From positions 3,472,001 to 3,536,000 of the forward strand of contig JAHREC010000013.1 of NCBI GenBank assembly GCA_020081605.1: a DNA stretch of 64,000 bases, read 5' to 3'. Below are positions 23,924-34,905 of this stretch, piece by piece. The first letter of the stretch is position 1. Each line of letters opens with the position of its first letter. The position numbers and the translations under genes are program-made. A model generated the notes under the pieces. It had not been told where the DNA came from. It did no database searches and worked only from the letters and a program-made list of their open reading frames with translations. This stretch comes from Albifimbria verrucaria (lineage: Eukaryota > Ascomycota > Sordariomycetes > Hypocreales > Stachybotryaceae).

Positions 23924-25320
23924 GGTCCACGACGCGAACCATGGCGGACAAACGGGTGTTCCAGAGTCGAAATCAGTTTAATACGAGGAGGCTGGTCGCA
24001 GCAGTGCCGAAGTGCGGCTGAACTGGGTCTCCCGTTAGGTTAAGTGAGGGAGGGAATAGGCTCCAGGACGGCTGTGTAGGAACGAGGCGTCAAAATAAGA
24101 GTTTAAGGTGCGCAAAGAAGAGATGAATAGACTGAAACTCAAGACAAGTGTGGAAAAGAAGGTTTCGCGCTGGCAAAGGGAGGACGAGGTGGTTAATGGG
24201 TTAATGGGGTGGGAGGCAGCCTCCTCCTCCCATGGGCTGGTTGCTGCAAGCCGCACGCCTACCTTACATAGTAAGGATGGATGGGCCACATGGGGAGGAT
24301 CCCAGCATGGGCAATGGCTTGCTGCAGACGAATCCGACCCCGGCAATTGGCCCAGAGCCTTTCGACCAGGGGTGGGTGTCTCTGTCGAAGCGCTTGAGAG
24401 CCAGGCGACAATGCAGCCAACGAGAAGACGAGGCAGTTGACCAGGGGTGGCCTCAGTTTAGGAGGAGCATGCTGTCTATTCTCAGCTAGACGACGGAGGA
24501 TTGCAGACGGGAAGACATCCACCCAGAGTGTCAAGGACACGCGTTACTGAATGAGAAAGCGAGTGAGTGAGAGAGAGAGAGCGCGCGCACCACACCAAAC
24601 GGCTGACCGAGGACCACAACTTCCACTATCGCCCGGTTTACGTGGTCCGGGAAGCCACCGTATCTGCCGTGTCCAGCGCATTATTGGCCCAGCCTGGACG
24701 CCATGACCAAGCCCAATTCAAGTTCCACGACGGTTGTCAGCTCCCGTTGCCAGGGGTGCGATCGTTCATCGAACCGACCGACGGGAACGCGTCCAGGGGC
24801 CACCTTCAGCCTCGAAAGCCATCCGCGGCCTCCGGCGAGTCTCGATTCCATTGGTCGCCCTACAGGGCATGCCAAAGAGCTGAGCGAGTTGTGCACGGTA
24901 GGCTGCGTGGACTTGTGTTGAATAAATTCGAGATGGAAAAAGAAAGAAAAAGAACGAAAAAAAAAAAAAAAAGAATAAAACAAAATCGTTGCGGCGCAGA
25001 CACTACAGTAATTACTGTGCTTTGTAAAGACGTTGCTGAGACAAACGTACTGCCTGTAATGAGATGTATTTACCAAGTTGGGAAATGCCCGAGTATCATG
25101 TACATGTTCACAGGGGTAGGTCAGCACGACCTCTTCCTTCTCCTAACGTCTATCTGAGAACTCGAGTTACACGATTGAAAAGAACAATCGAACAAGGCTG
25201 AGCAAACTCCTTACTCCATTCCGATCCTATGTCAAGGATGTCATGTCTCTTTGCAAAAAAACATCGCTTTCCCTTCCCTTTCTAACCCAGAACGCCAATT
25301 TGCATGCACAGATCCCTAGA
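23924..25320. other. 1.4 kb intergenic region, DUF3433 promoter
   Basis: It contains a (GA)n tract followed by GCGCGC at about 24557-24590 and a long A tract at about 24956-24972. No protein-like frame is seen. The left part is the 5' side of the DUF3433 gene and the right part the 3' side of the PLC-like gene. Confidence 0.5.
24956..24972. repeat. Poly-A tract
   Basis: An uninterrupted A run of about 17 bases sits inside a purine-rich stretch. It is the longest homopolymer I saw in the window. Confidence 0.85.
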
Positions 25321-26676
25321 CTACAGCATCATGCTCCCCAGTACCGCTCCCAGCAGTAGCGCCCACGAAACCGTGCCGGCCAGCTTGGGCGCCCCGGACA
25401 CGACGCCGCAGCAATCCCGGTCGTAGGTGACGTTGTTGATCCTCGCGGCCACCTCGAACACGGAGCCCGGGAAGCCGCCGTAGTTGTAGTAGTCGACGTT
25501 GAGGAAGTTGGGCGCACGCCCCCAGTCGGAGCGGCAGTTGTTGGCTGACAGACCCAGGCTGCCGAAGCCGGTGACGTTGTTGGTTTCGTTGAGCAGCGAC
25601 ACGGCCGGGACGAGCAGCTGCGCGCCGAACACGTTGAACTCGACGTTGAGGTTGTGGTTTAGTAGGTATAGGCGGTCCTTGGCGGCATCCTCGCTCAGGT
25701 CGGGCGGGCGTTGGACGGTGCATGGGAAATTACGGTCCTGGGGGTCAAAGGGCGACTCCACATCTGGGAGAACTCGTCGAGCAGCCAGGGATACTTGGTC
25801 TGGTCGGCCATGTAGTCGAGGAACATGACGACGCGCTTGCCACGGAGGATCATGCTCTCCAGCGTGGGCCAGTCGTCCAGGGCCATGGGCAGGAAGGGTG
25901 GGGTATAGGCATACTTGACGATGCCCGTCTGCTCGATGTAGGGCGCGAGCTGGGAAACCTCGGAGTAGTTGCCGTTGCCCAGCAAGATGGTAACGACGTC
26001 GTAGGGTGCGCCTCGACCCAGGAGACGACCTCGCCCAGCCATTCAGAGATGGGGCCGGCATCGAGCAGGTCGCACGAGGTGTGGCAGAAGTGCGGCTCAG
26101 AGGCGTTGTTGGGCCACTGAATCTGGGCCTGGACGAGGCGGATGCCGTCGTCGAGCTGGTTGCGGACGGGGAGCTCTTGGTTGGAGCCAGAGTTACCCGG
26201 GCGGACGAAGGGAGAGTTGTGGGCGGCGACGTTTGTAATGTTGCTGTACTTGCGAGTGCAAAACTCGACGTAATTGTTGCAAGGCTGGGTGTTTACGGGC
26301 TGTGAGGCGGTGGAGGTGGCGGTCATGTTGCCGCCGACGACAATGGTGGAGACGAAGGAGACGCTGCCGGTGATGATGGTGGTGGCCGAGTAGGAGGTCT
26401 CGGAGGCGGTAGGCATGGGGCTGCCTACGATGCCGGAGATGGTACTGGTCATGTCGTCGCCATTATCGCCGGTCAAGGTAATCTTGGAGGTGTAGGTTGA
26501 GTAGGGACCGGTAGGAGGGCCGGTCTCTCGCTCCTCGCCGGACTTGGTGCCGCTGATAAAGGTCAAGCCGTCGGTGCCATCGTAGGAGACGACCTGGGCC
26601 AGGACGCGGAGACAAGGCGCGAGGAGGAGCAGGCAAGAAGAGAAGCGCTACTGCGCAGAGGGATGGGGAGCTTCAT
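25321..26676 (-). CDS. Secreted GPI-anchored PLC-like phosphodiesterase (TIM-barrel)
   Basis: The ATG at 26676 opens a signal peptide (MKLPIPLRSSASLL, then a leucine-rich core ending VLAQ). A Ser/Thr-rich spacer and a cysteine-containing PI-PLC-like TIM-barrel follow (VRNQLDDGIRLVQAQIQW, HTSCDLLDAGPISEWL, VVTILLGNGNYSEVSQLAPY, RGKRVVMFLDYMADQ). The C-terminus is a hydrophobic GPI-attachment signal (TVSWALLLGAVLGSMML), stop at 25323-25321. The family resembles bacterial PI-PLC but its catalytic activity is unproven. Three apparent 1-nt losses break the frame: within the signal peptide near 26634, at 26004-26006, and at 25758-25759. Repaired length is about 450 aa. No intron is needed. A second PLC-like gene lies 3 kb to the right. 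Confidence 0.85.
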
Positions 26677-28437
26677 GTCGGGCGGCTTGTCGGAAGGGCA
26701 CCTGTGATATCCGACAGTCTCCGGCAGAGGAGGATGTGAAGCTCGACGTGGGAATAGACGGAGGAAGGTTAATCAATGGCCTTTTCCGAAAATAAAAACA
26801 AAAATAAAAATTACGTTTACGTTTACGTTGAGCTGGATCGAAGGTACCGCAGCGATTGCTCGCTCCCAAAGAAAAAAAATGGCAATTAGAAGATGGACGG
26901 GATCGACGACGCAAGATAAATCATGAAGACGGGGCGCGGAGGCAGCAAGATGGATGATCGGCGCCAGGACCCGCTAGCGCCCCCTGTAAGGCACTGGAGT
27001 GGTGATGCTGAAGCTTGGCCGGGACGGCAGAATCAAGCACGCAGGGGGATGGGGGAAAGGCGATGGCCCACCGATTTGTGAGACGCCCGGGCATCGGCAG
27101 AGGCCCTGAGGACCCTGACGTGACAAGGCCGGGTAGACGGCAGACAGACGGAGTAGTGTCTCTGTTTCTGGTAATTGGCGAAGCAGATGGCGGTTCTCAA
27201 TTGAGTTGGCCCGTCCCGTATTTCAATTAACTATCTTGTTTTTTTTCCTTTTCATTTATTTCTTCCGCTCCCACTGGCCTGAATTTCTTGGTCGAGCCAA
27301 AAACCGCTTCCCTGGTCCATCCATGACGTGATGCCGCGCTGGCTGGCCCATCCTCCATTCTCCGCGGGCGTGGGTCCGTCCAACTCGCCAACTCCCGGCA
27401 GCTTGCATTCAACATTAGACCCAAGCCTAGAATAGTTAAAACAATGGAGAAAATTTTCTTCTTCCGCTTGCTATTTGGAAAATCCGTATCGCCCATCGCA
27501 GAAGCGGCGTACTCGACGCGTGGCCTCGAGCTCCACCAAGCTCCCATCGTCTAGCTTCAGCTCCCAGCCCCGGACCCAGAGGGAAGAGAGATAGATGGAG
27601 AGAAGGGCAACAAAAGACCAGAAAGAAAGGAAAAAAAAAAAAAGGCCAAGGGACATGCCAAGCCTTCCGCTAGAGCATCATTGCGTTTTGGGCTTCTCTG
27701 AGACATAGCGGGAGGAATCCGATCCGTTTCGTAGCGTCATTGGTCTCTTCATCGCCAATGCTAAAACAAACCCGGCCCTTTGCTAGGACGTAGCTCAACA
27801 CGACGCAACGTCAGGGAACAGAGCAGTACGGTACCATGAAACGTCCGACGTGAACAGCTTTTGTTTTGAGAATCTTTCCATTTTTTTCTTTCTTTCTCTC
27901 TGTCTGTTTCCGCCATTGCCCTCTGCTTCTGAGTCTTTTCCCATCAACAGGCGTGTTGTTGATTGGCAACCAAAGGGTCTCGGCTCGCCATCCGGGTCCC
28001 GGATGCATGGGAAAAGACCCTGGCTCACCGACCAAGGAATGACGTACTGTAGCCGTGTTCAACCTATAGGGCATTGATTGATTCTCTTTGGTTTGCATCA
28101 CACCCTGCTACCCTCAAGCACCTCAGCTACTGTACTCTCAAGCCCCAATTTCCAGTCCCAGCAGCTCGGGTGATCCCCGGTCCACCGGCCCGTTGTTCTT
28201 GTGCAACTGCCGGAGCACAAGTCACCACACCTTCTTTACTTTACCTCTCCTTCATCCCAAGCTAAACTACTCACTAAACTCTACCTCACCCTCTCTTTTT
28301 CTACCTCATAACATTACATAGCCCACCTCAGCCTTTGTACACTCCCAGACAGCGCAATATCGCCATCTCTTATTAGAGCGCACACACAACCCTCCTCCTC
28401 CCAGGCTCCACGGCCTCTGGGATCTAAAACCCACACA
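26677..28437. other. 1.76 kb divergent promoter between the PLC-like and SUR7-family genes
   Basis: The genes on both sides are transcribed away from this region. It contains a TTTACG hexamer repeat at about 26811-26830, an A-rich tract near 27632-27644 and a CT-rich stretch close to 28438. No coding frame is supported. Confidence 0.55.
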
Positions 28438-29416
28438 ATGGCCGCTCCCAACGCCCGTCGCAACACAACCATCGTGGCCACGGTCCTCTATCTCATCACG
28501 ATCCCCTTCCTCATCCTCGTTCTCATAGGCAACATCAAGGACGCCCCCGTCCTGCGCGACACTTGGTTCTTCAAGCTCGACGTCTCCCAGGTCATCCCCA
28601 TCTCCGTCCAGAACTCCAATCTCCTCAACTCGGTCGCTCGCAGCCTTGGCTTGCACGACTTTTACCAGGTTGGGCTATGGAACTTTTGTGAGGGCTACAA
28701 CGATGAGTAAGTCCATCTGCGCTTTCGTATCTTGCCATGCTTCATACCTGGTATTAGAGCTTGCTGTTAACAATGAACCCCTACTCTTAGAGGCATCACG
28801 TATTGCTCCACGCCTGAGACGCTGTACTGGTTCAATCCCGTACAGATCCTCGTCCGTGAGCTGCTGGCTGGTGCTCAGATCGCTCTACCTTCCCAGATCC
28901 TCACCATCCTCACCCTCCTGCGTATCGGCATGCGCCTCATGTTCGGCTTCTTCCTCACTGGCATCTGCCTCAACTTCCTCCTCATGTTCGCCTCGCCTCT
29001 CGTAATCCGCAACCGCTGGAACTCGCTGGCGCTGTCCATATTCGGCTTCATCTCCGCACTCCTCATCACTGTTGCCGCCATCATCGCCACTGCCATCAGC
29101 GTCGCCTTCAAAATTGCATCCACTGCTCAGGATCAGCTGAACATCAAGTCCGATATTGGCGTCCAGATGTTCGTCTTCATGTGGATAGCTGCCATCGCCA
29201 CCGACCTTGCATTCCTGTTGCACGCCGCCATGGGCTGCTGCTGCAAGCCTCAGCGGCGGAATAGGTCGCGCCAGCCTTCTCCCACGAGCAGCAACGAGAA
29301 GCGTCCGGCCATACAGCTACCTAGCTTTGTCCGCCGCCGGAGGGCGCTACCAGCCCGGCCACATGAAGGAACGGATAGACAAAGCAATTAACAGTGGAAC
29401 ACTTGGCTTGGCGTAA
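28438..29416 (+). CDS. SUR7/PalI-family four-span membrane protein
   Basis: The ATG at 28438 gives MAAPNARRNTTIVATVLYLI, the first membrane span. After a large extracellular loop (WNFCEGYNDEGITYC), three more spans follow (the second group includes FGFFLTGICLNFLLMF and SLALSIFGFISALLITV). The layout matches SUR7/PalI-family proteins of eisosomes and pH-sensing membrane domains. Intron 28707-28790 (GTAAGT..CTTAG) interrupts codon GAA, and splicing is needed to leave the first frame. Near 29320-29340 the frame shifts (one extra or two missing bases). The shifted frame gives a family-like tail, GGRYQPGHMKERIDKAINSG, ending at TAA 29414-29416; the unshifted frame would stop at 29391. About 290 aa. 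Confidence 0.85.
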
Positions 29417-29788
29417 AGGTTGGGTTTGGCTCTTAGAATTCAGGTGCTGTCGTCGGGTTTGTTCATGATTCGCAAGAGCTGTCATACGGTGATAGAAGCA
29501 GCGGCACGAGATTATGTACCACTTATTTTTAGAATAATTAATATAGGAATTGGATCACGCCAGTTACCGCTCAAGAACACCGCCCCGGGTAGAATGATGA
29601 GACTCAGAAGCTACTTTCTCACGAGGCCGAGTCGATCATGTTCATTTCTTTAAGCCACCTAGCTACACAGTTGGCATTTCCGGAATACATAAATACCGGG
29701 CATCAACTTCTGATCACATAGCCACAGTAGCAGGTATTATATTCTACAATATAAACATTGAATTTCCTCAATTGCATGTTCTGGTCTC
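29417..29788. other. Convergent 3' spacer
   Basis: 372 bp between the 3' ends of the SUR7-family gene and the second PLC-like gene. It is AT-rich around 29510-29545 and 29740-29765, consistent with two polyadenylation regions. No gene seen. Confidence 0.6.
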
Positions 29789-31671
29789 TCAGGAAACCAT
29801 CCTTGGCTTCTTCACCTCATCACCCACTTTGCCGTTCAAGCTCCCACACCGCTTCGCCGCCAAACAGTGATTTATAGTCATAGCCATGGCCTTCAACCCC
29901 GAGCCCTCTATTCCGTCCATAGAAATCCAGTTCGGGTATGTCATTGCATTGATGCCCTTCCACATCTCATCGTACAACGCCGCCCACGCTGCGAGGCCCA
30001 TCTCAATGATGGACCTCTGCGGTGCCACAGCCTCGAGGCTGACCTGCGTTAGTAGCCAGTCCGACCGAAACAAGGTGCTGTCCGGCTGCGGTCGGCTCTG
30101 GTGTAAGTGTTTGAGCTGGTCTTTGGCCATCTTAGCCGGGACACCCGTCTCGGACCATCGATGGGCGACAGGGAAGTTGGCGCTGGATACGAAGCCCTCA
30201 GAACCACCGGGGAAATGGCCTTTTCTTACCCACGACTCGTGGACACGTACGAGAACAGCTGATGTCTTGTTACCGATAAAATACTCCAGCGGAAGCATGG
30301 TGATATCTCTGTCGTCTGGAACTGGTATTCGGTACTTGAGCTTCTTGAAAACCGCATACAGGTCCCGTCGATCCTGGTCGTCCAGTGGTTTGTACCCTCT
30401 ATCCAAGTTCCAGGCGTCCATGGCATGCACTTCCCATATGAAGAGCTCCCCGGGTGCTCCTCGCAGAAGGCATTGACCGCATTGATCATATCTTCCAGGT
30501 GGGCGCCGAGCATGCCGTGCCATTTGCCAACGACAGAGGATAGATGAGCCTCTCGATATTCATTATGCACCCTTGCCAGGCGGACGTCCAATACACGCAC
30601 ACCAGCGCTATCAATTTGTTCGTTCAATGGAATATACTGTGTTTGCGTATTGTCAGGGAACCCATGCTGATTTTCTTGCCGTTGTGTATCGAGCCGGCGT
30701 GGTGCGACATTGGCATGACTATTTCTCGCAGAGGGAGATGGCCAATGTGTGGCAACTGCGCTTGCATCCATGCGGCGGGTGCGTCGTTGGACACAAAGTC
30801 TCCCTCTTTGCCAGCCAAGATGAAACCCACAGCGCCAGGATCATTTTGCATGCCCAAGTTATGCTCGGAGTGCTTGGCATTACCGAGTGTTGCCAGATTT
30901 TCGAGATATCTGACCCAAACCTTGTGCTTGCTCCTTTGCGATACTCGACCATGAAAGATATTGGCACTGAAGTTCCTTCGAGATGATACACAACCTCTCC
31001 AGCGTTGTCCTTTTCGTGTAGACCAAACTTTGGGTTCGTAAGAATCTCGACAGAGTGTCCAGACTCAATGAACTTGGGCCAAGACTTGTCCCAGGAGCCC
31101 ATCTGGTAAGAATGATGATAGCCCCTTCGCCATCTGTATGGCGTTGCGTTGACGAGACTGACGTGCGGCCTCTGCTTATTCTTAAACAAATTCAAAGGCC
31201 GTTGCCAGAAGTAGTCCTTTCGTTTCTCAAGCTCTCTATTTTTGACAATTGTACCAATAGCTGTGTTGGTGAGGCCAGGGACTGGAGACCTGGAGCCTCC
31301 CACAATGTTGGTAGGCGTAGGAATTGGCACTGATGTTGTGACAGTTACGGGAACAATCACCGACGATAGCGTGGAAGGGGCATCTAAGCCAAAGTTCGAT
31401 TTCGATTGCGCCTCTGTGGCAGCAGACACATGGCTCCCATACACCCTGAAGCTATTAGCAGTAGTATATGAGAGAGCCCCATTTCCGACTTTTCTTCATT
31501 TCCCAGGATGGGCTCGGATGGATACTCGGTGAGTAGTGTTTTCCCATTAGACAAAGCAGCCGAATCAAGTCTCGTAGGAATTGGATTTCCATGACAGATG
31601 CTTGTCACAGCAGCCCAAAGAAACATTGAGATCCAAGGGGTTGTGGGGAGATGCTCTCGATGATAAGCCAT
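29789..31671 (-). CDS. Secreted PLC-like phosphodiesterase, second type
   Basis: The ATG at 31671 is followed by a polar N-terminus and a hydrophobic signal segment (PWISMFLWAAVTSICHG). A Thr/Pro/Val-rich spacer comes next, then an N-terminal beta-rich domain (WRRGYHHSYQMGSWDKSWP) and a PI-PLC-like barrel (REIVMPMSHHAGS with the expected first catalytic-type histidine, NTQTQYIPLNEQIDSAGVRV, ELFIWEVHAMDAWNLDRG). The stop is at 29791-29789. Four apparent 1-nt losses, each in a run of four, break the frame: 31478-31481, 30898-30901, 30671-30674 and 30448-30451. Each restored base recovers family-like sequence. No GPI signal is visible at the C-terminus. About 625 aa. The family is common in ascomycetes and largely uncharacterised. 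Confidence 0.8.
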
Positions 31672-32274
31672 TTTGAGACTGGCTAGATTGAGCGACGTCT
31701 ACGTGAATTGTAGGCAAGCCAAGAATCACGTCCGAGTCATTTGGGATCATAGGCTTAGGAAATCGAGTGAGGAGGTTGCTAGTTAATGCACGCTGTCTTT
31801 CCCTGCTATATGCAAGACCCTCAAGGTAAATAATCCACAAAGGTGGTTTGACAGGTCCTCCACCACATAGTTCAAGGCAGTGATCAAGGTGTTGGAAGAT
31901 CCACTTGTGCCTTCTGGGTTGCAGATGAAACAAATAAAAGCTTATAAGCTTGATTGTAATGCTGTGAAGGAGGTATGCCCGTTAAACCATGCCAACGAAA
32001 GAAGCGCTCGCCTGACAGATGCATATGGTTTGTTCTGGGGATGGTCCCAGGAAATTGATTCATTTCTAGGCGAGGGTAGGCTAATCAAACCAGTACACGC
32101 TCATAAGTCGCTCTGTGAAGTCTGACTGAGCTAGCACTCGTAGCATATCAGCCCACTATATCTTGTTGTCTTTCTCCATCGTCCCTCTTTCTCTAATTCT
32201 CCTCAATCTTCCTTGATTCAATGTAAATAGAAAGCGATTTGCTACCAAACGCCGTCCCAACATAAACTTCTGAC
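31672..32274. other. 600-bp spacer upstream of the second PLC-like gene
   Basis: This is the promoter side of the PLC-like gene and the 3' side of csn3. Short frames on both strands show no protein-like features. Confidence 0.55.
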
Positions 32275-33850
32275 TTAGGCGTGACTCACAACACCAGTCA
32301 TCAAGTCTTCGTCCTCGATGTGGAGTCAAATCCAATCGCAGCATCTGGCATTTCTTTATCCAACCGCTTCTGCTCGCGGATGAGGTATTTCGCGTAGTCT
32401 TTGTTCTCACTCAACCGCTCGTTGGTCAATTGATATTGTTTACTCAGCTCTTTGATGGCAAGTTGGCTCCGCGCAATTTCGTGGGCGAACTCGGTCTCCG
32501 TCATGGCTATGCTATCATCGTGAAACTTCAAAAAGGCCTCTCCATTGTCGTCAGAGGTAACCTCTCCTTTGAGCATACCAGAGTTGATCATCTTCTGGAC
32601 GAGGGTAGTAATTTCGTTGTCGTTCTCTGATTGTACTCCAGTCCTTCCGCTCAAGGTCAAATTTCGTACTTGAGATATAGGGATCTCTTGGTATATCCGC
32701 TGCAGATTCATAATTTGCCACTCCTGGTAGGCCCCAACGACCTCGTTCACCAAGGACGTATTGCCATCCTCATCCCAGATCTTCTGGTTGGCTTCCACCT
32801 CAGCCTTAAACTCGGCCGCATTGTTCGTGGAAAAGAGTGCGGCCAGATTATTGTATGCAGGAGCAAGCGCATTAAAGCTTGTCTTTGTGGCAGATGCTGT
32901 GTAGGATGGAATTGTGGGAGGCCGGCCATCGCTGAGAAGTCCTACGAGTACCCATTTCTTGTAACTTTCGGCCATCATTGTGCTGACACCTTTGTCTTTC
33001 GTCGGGTGAACTATAACGCGTTCGAAGGACTTTCGAGCCTTTGTCCAGGTTCTCTTCATGATATAGATTAGACCACACAGCAGATGGTATTCCAGAACCG
33101 AAACACTTTTTAGCGGGTGGCTCAACGAGGTGACGGAGGATATGTATGACGAAGGACTGAGGTTTACATCACACAACGGCCTCGGATCCTTCGCACCACC
33201 CATGTTGGGGTATAATGTGACATCTTTGTCAATGACTCTGAGTGCCGAATCAGGCAAGCCTTTCTCAACGGCCAGCTTGGCTAGGATTAGGTGTGTTGAG
33301 GTGAAAACGGAGCCGCTCGGGTCGATTCGAAGAATGACGGAAGCTAGGATCTCGGTGACGACGGGAACTGGGATTGAATGTCAGTGTTGAGTGATGCGAT
33401 AGGCAAAGACAAGACCCTACTGGAAATAGCTTGCCAGCAGCGACTACATCAATGAGCCCTAATAGATGGCGGCCGACGTATCTGATCTGGCGAGGATCAA
33501 AGGTCATGAGAAATTCTAGGATTTTGTCCAGAAAGCTGATGCGACTGAAACTGGGGTCCGGCTCGGTCTGGTTAGAGATGATGTCGAGCACGGCGAGGAA
33601 GCCGATGCTGTTCACTGAGGGTCGACGGCCTGGAGGGTTTTAGATGGGAGAACTTGGCTATCCTGGTGAAGCTGAGCTCACTCACCTCTAGGAAGCGCCC
33701 CAACTCGGCTGACACACCGGGAGGTATGTTGTCCAGCATCTTGGTAAGTGTCGTGATGTGGGCTTTGAGGGCCGCATCGTACTTCTTGGTGGTATCAATC
33801 TCTTCCGGACTGGGAGGAAAGCTCGCCAAGATGGCGAGAATCTGGTCCAT
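32275..33850 (-). CDS. csn3: COP9 signalosome subunit 3 (PCI domain)
   Basis: CSN3 is a scaffold subunit of the COP9 signalosome, which removes NEDD8 from cullins and controls development in filamentous fungi. Exon 1 begins at ATG 33850 (MDQILAILASFPPSPEEIDT). Intron 1 is 33685-33630 (GTGAGT..CCAG) and intron 2 is 33420-33368 (GTAGGG..CCCAG). The long last exon carries helical repeats and a C-terminal PCI winged helix (FLKFHDDSIAMTETEFAHEI). Apparent 1-nt losses lie at 33619-33621, at the intron 2 donor (a missing G restores phase) and near the 3' end. The last shift decides the C-terminus: as written it stops at 32301, but with one base restored it gives an acidic tail (HIEDEDLMTGVVSHA) to a TAA at 32277-32275. 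The identification rests on overall pattern and PCI context. Confidence 0.8.
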
Positions 33851-34905
33851 CTTGAAAACGCCCCCAATGCACCACCGGGCTACCGCTCGTCGACCGTGAC
33901 CTTTGTGACCTGGGTGCCTAAGCTACACCAGTCTCGCGTGCAGTTATGCGCCTGTGGTTGGGTACGTAGTGACACCTCCCGAATATGAAACCACGGCGAT
34001 GATGCAAGGTCTGCAGAGCTGGGGCTGGCGGGCAACGGGAGGGAATTAGTCAACACGGAGGAGGGAGAATGCAAAGCAGTGTCGAGGCAAGCTGATGACT
34101 ACCTGGACTAACTACGTGACCCAAGGCAGGTAGGTCATCAAAGGCAGCTGTTAGCCTCCAGCATGGACAGAAGCTCCTACAGTGGCGGGGTTCTGTGGCC
34201 GAGGTTCTTCCGCCGATAACCAACGATAAATACCCGTGCCTAGCGCCTGCCCTCACATCATATCGCGGGGTCAATCGGTGCCTCCTCGACCTCACCACAG
34301 TCATAGCTGTCACAGTACCTTGACTGTCCAAGGTACCTACCGACCTACCTAAGATAGTAGGTAGGTAGGCAGTACTCCCAAATATAACAACATAACTACT
34401 TGCGCCAAATGATATTGCAGCTATTGGCGGCGCATTCTTGTCTCAACAGCACAACTGGCAGAAACATCCAGTATGCAAATGGTGACTTTCATCATGGTTT
34501 GGTGTTCGACATACCCCGGATGAGATTTGTAGATAAATATATGATGAGGACCTGAAGTTGCCATCTTAAACAAAACACAATACACGCAGACCCGCCTGCT
34601 ACTAGAGCTAGTGGTCACGATATCATACACAAACATGAGACTTGTACTGTAATAGGTCTTTAAAATCTATGTGGTATCATTTGAGCAACATCCGCTCCGA
34701 GTCTCACTTCCCCGGCTAGATCTTAGCTAGTCCTCCTCAAGTGTGAGTCTAATCACATCTTGCCGTGCTCCGTCCTCTCACCCTCAAAGTCCTCTATCCA
34801 AGCAAATCAAATCGATAAGAGTAAGTCTTTTCCCGAAAACGCTCGAGATGGAACGAGCTATCGTCGCGGTTATTGTCGTCGCTTCTGTTCTTCTAACCAA
34901 GCAAA
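33851..34905. other. 1.05 kb spacer: csn3 promoter and 3' side of the remodeller gene
   Basis: It contains a GGTACCTACC / GTAGGTAGGTAGG inverted pair at about 34330-34370. No coding frame is supported; the short frames at 34743-35033 lie antisense to the remodeller 3' end. Confidence 0.5.

Noticed and set aside
24567..25157. 196-aa plus-strand frame
   Set aside because: It includes a lysine-rich stretch made by the poly-A tract; no recognisable domain.
26811..26830. TTTACG hexamer repeat considered as an internal telomere-like repeat
   Set aside because: Only about three units, and the unit is not TTAGGG; it sits in an A/T-rich promoter.
29886..30476. 196-aa plus-strand frame
   Set aside because: Antisense to the second PLC-like gene, whose sense frame carries clear family motifs.
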